A stretch of 64,000 nt of DNA from JSC-12 sp033764965 (lineage in GTDB: Bacteria; Cyanobacteriota; Cyanobacteriia; Leptolyngbyales; Leptolyngbyaceae), in NCBI GenBank assembly GCA_033764965.1, contig JANRIN010000031.1, forward strand, positions 1 to 64,000, read 5' to 3'. A program made the translations under genes and the position numbers. Each line of letters opens with the position of its first letter. Position 1 is the stretch's first letter. The notes beneath the pieces are model-generated. The model was not told the DNA's origin. It ran no database searches and was given only the letters and a program-made list of their open reading frames with translations. Positions 58,741-64,000 of this stretch are shown here, piece by piece.

Positions 58741-59535
58741 CTAAATATCTTCGCCGGGGTAGGGAGTCAGGATTTCATAGCCATCTTTGGTGACAACGAT
58801 CGTGTGTTCGCACTGGGCAGAAAGCTTGCGATCAAGGGTGAGAGCCGTCCAGCCATCGCCCATGATTTCAGCTTCGTAGGTGCCTTCATTGATCATGGGT
58901 TCGATCGTAAACACCATGCCCGCTCTGAGCTTTTTTCCGGTTCCTTTTTTGCCGTAGTGCGGGATTTGGGGAGCCGTATGGAAGACATTGCTGATGCCAT
59001 GCCCGACAAAGTCTCGCACGACTGAAAAGCCTTGAGCCTCGGCATACTCCTGAATGGCTGCGCCGATGTCCCCAATTCGGGCACCTTCCTTCACGGCAGC
59101 AATTCCCCGCCGCCGACATTCGTGGGTCACTTCCACTAGCTTCTTTGCTTTAGGAGAAGGTTCTCCCACGAAAAACATTTTGGAGGTGTCGCCGTGGTAG
59201 CCATCCACAATCAGGGTCACGTCAATGTTCAAAATGTCCCCATCTTGCAAGACTTGCTTGGCATTGGGGATGCCGTGACAAATCACCTCATTCACACTGG
59301 TGCAGATTGATTTGGGAAAGGCTTTGCGGTTGCCATCTGCTCCGTAACCCAGAGGGGCGCTTTTGGCTCCATGTGCCTGTGTCCAGCGTTCAGCTTCGTC
59401 GTTGAGTTCCAGGGTGGTTACGCCCGGTTTCACGAGCGTCCCCAAATAATGCAATAACTCGGCAGCCAACCGCCCTGCCCGACGCATTTTTTCGATTTCT
59501 CGGCTGGATAGTAAAGTGATACGTTCTAGTTCCAT
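58741..59535 (-). CDS. map: Methionine aminopeptidase, type I
   Basis: The ATG at 59535 gives 264 residues (MELERITLLSSREIEKMRRA); the frame extends upstream without family similarity. Metal ligands are visible: Asp in GDILNIDVTLIVDGYHGDTS, His in VGHGISNVFHTAPQIPHYG, Glu in FTIEPMINEG and the final Glu in CEHTIVVT. The conserved His of SVNEVICHGIPN is present. It removes initiator methionine. Length is normal for type Ia. Confidence 0.95.
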   Translation of the reverse strand: MELERITLLSSREIEKMRRAGRLAAELLHYLGTLVKPGVTTLELNDEAERWTQAHGAKSAPLGYGADGNRKAFPKSICTSVNEVICHGIPNAKQVLQDGDILNIDVTLIVDGYHGDTSKMFFVGEPSPKAKKLVEVTHECRRRGIAAVKEGARIGDIGAAIQEYAEAQGFSVVRDFVGHGISNVFHTAPQIPHYGKKGTGKKLRAGMVFTIEPMINEGTYEAEIMGDGWTALTLDRKLSAQCEHTIVVTKDGYEILTPYPGEDI

Positions 59536-59670
59536 AGCTCTATATTTTAGCGGGAGGGCGCTGCGGTGACGATAGAGTTTTCCTGACGAAAGCAGTAGTT
59601 TCAGCCTAACCTTCAGCCCCATTTAGTAGAATATGGCAAGCATGTTATCTGTGGGAGGCGAGGCGCTGAA

Positions 59671-60510
59671 GTGGATGAGCTAAGAACCGCATTGGAACTG
59701 GCAACAGATGAAGAATTGCAAGATCTGACGGAAATCCTGTTCCGCCGCAAGTTTAACCCGATCGATTATCTTCGCACTCCCGACCCGATCGACGTTCAAA
59801 GTCAAGACCGCGACCAGTGGCTAGATACTCTGGAAGATCGCTTTCGGTTTCTGGCGGCGGATGGCATGACCGTGTTGAGTGGCAAAACCGATGAGTTGAG
59901 CTACCGTCAGGTGTTGATCCAGGTGTGTCGCTACTTGAAGCTGCCTTATAAAAAATCCATGTCCACCGTAGATTTGGAGGCGGAAGTATTTTTGGAACTG
60001 GTGGGAAGAACCTGGAAACAGTTGCCAGAAGCGGCTCAAAAAGATTTTTCCGTAGAATTGACCCACTCCCTCACCCGATCGCAACTCCTGCCCCAACTGC
60101 CGCTCGCTGTCCAGCAAGACCCCATGCGCTTAATGCTGAAAGGCGGAACCGCGCTGGCTGTGTCTTCCGTTTTGCGTCCAGCCATCCTGCAATTAGTGGC
60201 GCGACAGTTTGCCGTGCAACTGGCTCGCTATCAACTGGCACAGCAAGCAGCGGCTCTCGGCGGGGCGATCGCCACTCAACTCCACAATTACGTGCTGGTG
60301 CAAACGGCTCGACAAGGCGTGGCAGTGACCGTCGCCAGATACGCCGCTGTGCGAACCGTGTTTGCCTGCATTGCTCCCATGATGTGGGGCTGGTTTTTTG
60401 CAGATCTGGGCTGGCGATCGATTTCCACTAACTACGGTCGCATCATCCCGATCATCTACGCCCTGGCGCAAATTCGCCTGACACGATCGGACTGTTTTGA
60501 ATTTGCATAA
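59671..60510 (+). CDS. YaaW-like protein
   Basis: A 279-residue protein with a GTG start. The N-terminal 130 residues are helical (ATDEELQDLTEILFRRKFNP, and DRFRFLAADGMTVLSGK). The C-terminal part is rich in Ala/Gln with possible membrane-associated helices (around 155-250, MMWGWFFADLGWRSISTNYG). This resembles the YaaW (ubiquinol-chaperone-like) family as found in cyanobacteria, but the match is by eye only. It is separated by 12 nt from the downstream membrane protein, so co-transcription is likely. Confidence 0.55.
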   Translation: MDELRTALELATDEELQDLTEILFRRKFNPIDYLRTPDPIDVQSQDRDQWLDTLEDRFRFLAADGMTVLSGKTDELSYRQVLIQVCRYLKLPYKKSMSTVDLEAEVFLELVGRTWKQLPEAAQKDFSVELTHSLTRSQLLPQLPLAVQQDPMRLMLKGGTALAVSSVLRPAILQLVARQFAVQLARYQLAQQAAALGGAIATQLHNYVLVQTARQGVAVTVARYAAVRTVFACIAPMMWGWFFADLGWRSISTNYGRIIPIIYALAQIRLTRSDCFEFA

Positions 60511-60522
60511 GATTAAGCATTT

Positions 60523-61860
60523 GTGATTCCGCCGCCCCAACGTCATTCCGATCCCCAACTGCGCTTTTCCTGGAATCTCACCCAGCTATCGGTGCTGTTG
60601 TTGCCTTTCAGTACGCTGTTAGGCATTGTGGGTAGCTTGATCGCGGTCAGTGTGATTTGGCGATCGCGCTTTTGGCAATTCATCCAACAGCCTGTTTATA
60701 TAGGGTTTGCAGTTCTAAGTGGCTTGCTGATCTGGAGTTCCATCCAGGCAGACTCCGCCCCCGATGCCTACCTGGGACTGTTTAATTTCCTGCTATTTTT
60801 CTTTGGCTTTGCCGGACTGAGTGAACTGATTCAGACCCCAGAACAGTTGCGTCGCCTTGCCTGGTTGCTGGTGATTCCGTCTATGCCCGTGTGCCTGATT
60901 GGCATTGGGCAAATGCTGCTGGGTTGGCTAGGCTATCGGCAGGTTCTCGACGTTCAGGTGTTATGGGTTGTGGTGAGTTGGATCATTGATCCCAACGGCA
61001 CTCCCCCTGGTCGGATGTCTGCCAACTTTTTCTATGCCAATGTGCTGGCAAACTACCTGGTGATTACGTTTGTACTAGGGCTGGGACTGACGATCGCGGC
61101 AATTTGGCAAAAACAAACCCGCGAAAAAGTGTTCCTGGTGCTCACGCTATTGGTAAACGGGATTGCCCTGATTTTGACCAATTCTCGCAATGCCTGGGCG
61201 ATCGCCGCTGGAGCTTGTTTGGTGTTTGCTCTTTACCTGGGTTGGCGCTGGCTGGTGGTCGCCGTGGGGATGGTGGTCGGGATGGTGCTAGGGGCGGCAT
61301 TTGCTCCGCCTCTCCTGCAAACCGGGCTACGGGCGATCGTTCCCAGTTTCTTTTGGGCACGGCTCACCGACCAGATGTTTCCCAATCGTCCGGTGCCAAC
61401 GCTGCGATCGACTCAATGGCAATTTGCCTGGAATTTGACTCTGGAGCGCCCCTGGTTGGGGTGGGGATTGCGAAACTTCAAGCCGTTGTATTTGCAGGAA
61501 ACGGGGTTTATCCTGGGACATCCCCACAACTTCCCCCTGATGATGTTGTGTGAAACGGGCATCCCAGCAACCGTGCTACTGTTTGGCTTAGTCGGCTGGA
61601 TGGTGACGCAAGGAGTGCGCTTGCTGAGGCAGGATGCCAACATGATACCCACCGTTCAGCCATCAAGCAAAATCTTGTTTGATCAAAGCGATCGCCTGCT
61701 GCTGTTCAGTTTCCTTGCCGCCTTCATGAGCAACACCGTGTTTAACCTATTTGATGTCACTTTTTTTGATGCCCGGTTAAATCTGCTGGGCTGGCTGTTA
61801 CTGGCTGGTATTTGGGGCTTGGCTTCCACCCACCTTTCGTTCCGCTGCACAAACCCCTAA
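60523..61860 (+). CDS. O-antigen ligase / Wzy-like membrane protein
   Basis: A 445-residue protein (GTG start) with about 10-12 membrane helices. A large loop holds LTDQMFPNRPVPTLRSTQWQ and then LERPWLGWGLRNFKPLYLQE. HPHNFPLMMLCETG matches the conserved His-containing periplasmic loop of the O-antigen ligase family. It may polymerise or ligate surface polysaccharide. The last 63 nt overlap the 3' end of the convergent phosphatase gene. Confidence 0.85.
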   Translation: MIPPPQRHSDPQLRFSWNLTQLSVLLLPFSTLLGIVGSLIAVSVIWRSRFWQFIQQPVYIGFAVLSGLLIWSSIQADSAPDAYLGLFNFLLFFFGFAGLSELIQTPEQLRRLAWLLVIPSMPVCLIGIGQMLLGWLGYRQVLDVQVLWVVVSWIIDPNGTPPGRMSANFFYANVLANYLVITFVLGLGLTIAAIWQKQTREKVFLVLTLLVNGIALILTNSRNAWAIAAGACLVFALYLGWRWLVVAVGMVVGMVLGAAFAPPLLQTGLRAIVPSFFWARLTDQMFPNRPVPTLRSTQWQFAWNLTLERPWLGWGLRNFKPLYLQETGFILGHPHNFPLMMLCETGIPATVLLFGLVGWMVTQGVRLLRQDANMIPTVQPSSKILFDQSDRLLLFSFLAAFMSNTVFNLFDVTFFDARLNLLGWLLLAGIWGLASTHLSFRCTNP

Positions 61861-64000
61861 CTGCGTCGGCGTGAGACTAACATTAGCAGTCACAAAGGGC
61901 GCGATCGCGACTTCCTGCACCCAACCTAGTTCCCCGGACGTTACAGGCTGTCCTTTAGCCGTAGTTGTGGAGCAAACCCGAACTCCTAGCCAACGCTGAT
62001 TGGAGTCGTCCTGACGTTGCTCAATCACTTCTAAAACACTGCCAACAGAAACGGGTGAGCGGGAAACGTCAGGATCGGGAGTCGCCATTGGACGAGGCAA
62101 CAACGCAATCGGAGCAATGCCTTCTCCGGCAGGAGTGGCGCGGTTTACCAGGATGCGAGTGCCGATCGCGAAAGTAGAGCTTGCCGGATTCGGGGACACG
62201 GTGGCTGGTGGTGGCATCGGAACCGAGGGATCTGCGATTGGCGAAGGAGCCGTGACAAAGGGATCGCCTGCTTGCTCAAAAAAGTCAATGCCACGAATCA
62301 GGAAATAGGTTGCCAGCCCACCCAATCCCAGAATGATCAGTAGGGCGGTCAGCAAAGAAGGGCGCGATCGCTTTTGTTTCTGTGGGTGCAAATTCTTGGT
62401 CTTAACCGATGCTTCCCTGGGTGCACTCTGCAAAACCGTAGGCACGTATTCTGAAGCAGGTTGAATCGTCAGAGAGTCAGGAATTGCCAGGGGTTGAGCC
62501 GAACCCAGCGTGACCCGACAATGGATCAATCCCACGGTGACGTTATCATGCCCGTTGCGTTGATTGGCGATCGCTACTAACTGCTGAACCGCTGTCCCTA
62601 CATCTAACGTTCCCTGAAGTACGGGCAGAATCTGAGCTTGCCAGGATTCTTCCACCCGATCGTGATCACTCAAGCCATCAGAGCACAACAGAAAAACACA
62701 ATCCTCATCCAGCAAAAACCGCTGCACCGTCGGGCGCACCATGTTAGACGCATTCATGCCCAACGCCTGCACCAGGGAGCCAGCACTGGGTTGCCGCAGC
62801 GCTTCCCGATACAGGCTATAGCCCAATCGCACTTCGCGGGCTGCCAGGTCGTCATCCAGCGTGACTTGATGGCACCCCGTTGGCGTAATGCGGTAGGCGC
62901 GGCTGTCTCCCACGTGGGTCAGGTAAAACTCATGTAAATGCCCCAGCCCCATGACCAGCGTAGTGCCCATACGCTGCCGTTCGTGGCGTTGCTCGGTGTC
63001 ATTCCGTTGACAGATGGCATCATTCGCTACCAACGTTGCTTCTTCCAGGGCTTGGGTCAAGGTATTCGCATCCACAGGAGCTTGGCTAGAGAGGGGTTGG
63101 AGCTTTTGGTGTAGGGCAGCGATCGCCAAATTAGACGCAACATCTCCCCCTTCATGCCCGCCAATCCCATCACACACGATCGCCAGCGGCATTTCTGCCA
63201 AAGTTTGTGAGCCATTCAGACTGAAGGATAATAGGCTCCCGCTTCCAGGAAAACAGGCATCTTCATTGCGTTGGCGGGTTGGTCCCTGATCGGTCAAAGT
63301 CCCTACCTGAAGGTGGTAAGAGTAGGCTTGGCTGGAGAGAGCGATCGCCCGATCCAACACTTCCACCAGATGCGCCGAGGACTGAATGTGCTCCTCAACC
63401 AATTGCTGACACAGTTGCTGCAAAAAAGCTGCAATGTCAGGCTGGGCACCGGGGAGCCACTGTTGCCACAGCATCCCCAAATCCGCCAACCGTGCTGACT
63501 TGCCAGAGTGCAGTTCCAACAATCTAACTAAGCTTCCCTCCACCCGAATCAGGTTGGGAATGAATAAACTCTGGGTGACACTCTCCTGAGCAAAGGTTTC
63601 CCAAAGTTGAGCCAGTTGCCACAGCCAATGGAGTTGTCTAAAGCCAGTACCTGCTTGCCAAGCATCGGCGATCGCGGGCATCAAAGTCCCTGGGGTTCCC
63701 TGAGCACCTGTATCTTCCACCTCAGCCGGATAAATGGGCGCATTTTCCAGCAAACACAAGTCCGCCTGGGTCTTGGAAGGAGCAGGCACCACCGCATAGA
63801 CTTGAGGTACATGGGGCTGGTTGGCAATGAGCCGCAGATAGGGTTCCACTGCTTCCGAGACTTCTGCTGGAAACTCTGGCAAGAGGGCAGGTTTGGTATC
63901 CAGAACAATATTTTCCTGCATCCACCAGTAGCGATCGTTGAGCAAGGTGCCAGGTTTGTAGAGAGACTTGGGGTTGCCCACGACCCACAAGTAACGCTTA
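61798..64000 (-). CDS. PP2C-type protein phosphatase with C-terminal membrane anchor (5' end outside window)
   Basis: The frame is open to the window edge: KRY codons precede the first possible start (TTG at 63990), so the N-terminus is probably missing. About 250 residues of N-terminal domain are followed by a PPM/PP2C domain (about 235-490). That domain has the metal-binding motifs GPTRQRNEDA, VCDGIGGHEGGDVAS, LTHVGDSRAYRI, LCSDGLSDHD and NGHDNVTV. A membrane helix (about 555-575, LLTALLIILGLGGLATYFL) and a C-terminal SH3-like extracytoplasmic part follow. It likely dephosphorylates Ser/Thr proteins. It overlaps the convergent gene by 63 nt. Confidence 0.88.
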   Translation of the reverse strand, partial: KRYLWVVGNPKSLYKPGTLLNDRYWWMQENIVLDTKPALLPEFPAEVSEAVEPYLRLIANQPHVPQVYAVVPAPSKTQADLCLLENAPIYPAEVEDTGAQGTPGTLMPAIADAWQAGTGFRQLHWLWQLAQLWETFAQESVTQSLFIPNLIRVEGSLVRLLELHSGKSARLADLGMLWQQWLPGAQPDIAAFLQQLCQQLVEEHIQSSAHLVEVLDRAIALSSQAYSYHLQVGTLTDQGPTRQRNEDACFPGSGSLLSFSLNGSQTLAEMPLAIVCDGIGGHEGGDVASNLAIAALHQKLQPLSSQAPVDANTLTQALEEATLVANDAICQRNDTEQRHERQRMGTTLVMGLGHLHEFYLTHVGDSRAYRITPTGCHQVTLDDDLAAREVRLGYSLYREALRQPSAGSLVQALGMNASNMVRPTVQRFLLDEDCVFLLCSDGLSDHDRVEESWQAQILPVLQGTLDVGTAVQQLVAIANQRNGHDNVTVGLIHCRVTLGSAQPLAIPDSLTIQPASEYVPTVLQSAPREASVKTKNLHPQKQKRSRPSLLTALLIILGLGGLATYFLIRGIDFFEQAGDPFVTAPSPIADPSVPMPPPATVSPNPASSTFAIGTRILVNRATPAGEGIAPIALLPRPMATPDPDVSRSPVSVGSVLEVIEQRQDDSNQRWLGVRVCSTTTAKGQPVTSGELGWVQEVAIAPFVTANVSLTPTQLGVCAAERKVGGSQAPNTSQ

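Overview
This window is chromosomal DNA from a cyanobacterium, probably filamentous. HIP1-type GCGATCGC octamers are scattered through almost every gene. The gene set is also typical: NblS (Hik33), SigF, an NtcA-controlled nitrilase cluster, plastoquinone-type UbiA, DUF3285, DUF1818, DUF928 next to a CHASE2 cyclase, an XDD3-type PEP-CTERM protein and many low-complexity intergenic repeats. No rRNA, tRNA, CRISPR array, prophage or intact insertion sequence was recognised.

Layout. 1-4.5 kb: 3' part of an FAD-dependent oxidoreductase, a DUF928 protein and a CHASE2-cyclase. 4.8-9.9 kb, minus strand: an MBL-fold protein, trpG/pabA, dgkA, ybeY, a DUF3285 protein, prfB with its programmed frameshift, and a Bax-inhibitor-1 family protein. 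10.2-14.1 kb: sigF, ubiA, a repeat-containing lipoprotein and purC. 14.2-20.1 kb: an outer-membrane block bamA-lpxC-fabZ-lpxA-lpxB. 20.2-27.5 kb: a PGM1-like ATP-grasp ligase, purD, a TPR protein, then a trio of coiled-coil protein, HTH-GrpE-like fusion and membrane protein. 27.5-29.5 kb, minus strand: egtC and egtB. 29.7-36.3 kb: rpoZ, small conserved genes, a pentapeptide-repeat protein, radC and malic enzyme. 36.5-39.2 kb: lptA-like, lptB and lptF/G, which complete an LPS biosynthesis and export theme. 39.5-45 kb: a PEP-CTERM protein, icd, a NarL-type regulator, and a moeB/M67 peptidase pair.

45.1-56.2 kb holds nblS followed by a GAF-LuxR regulator and a complete Nit1C-type cluster: flavin oxidoreductase, MSMEG_0572 family, nitrilase, radical SAM, GNAT, AIR-synthase-like, glycosyltransferase and MSMEG_0570 family. 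It carries three GTA-N8-TAC NtcA boxes. Two promoters in the cluster share a strikingly conserved arrangement: an 18-bp dyad, 75 nt, an NtcA box, 23 nt, then a TAN3T -10 hexamer. This suggests joint control by nitrogen status (NtcA) and a pathway-specific regulator, plausibly the adjacent GAF-LuxR protein. I consider this the most interesting system in the window.

56.3-64 kb: an HD hydrolase, an AT-rich membrane protein that looks acquired, map, a YaaW-like protein, an O-antigen-ligase-like protein, and a PP2C phosphatase cut by the window edge. Starts were moved inward from the longest reading frame where a ribosome binding site, signal peptide or family N-terminus favoured it. All functional names come from motif and family recognition by eye; no searches were run.
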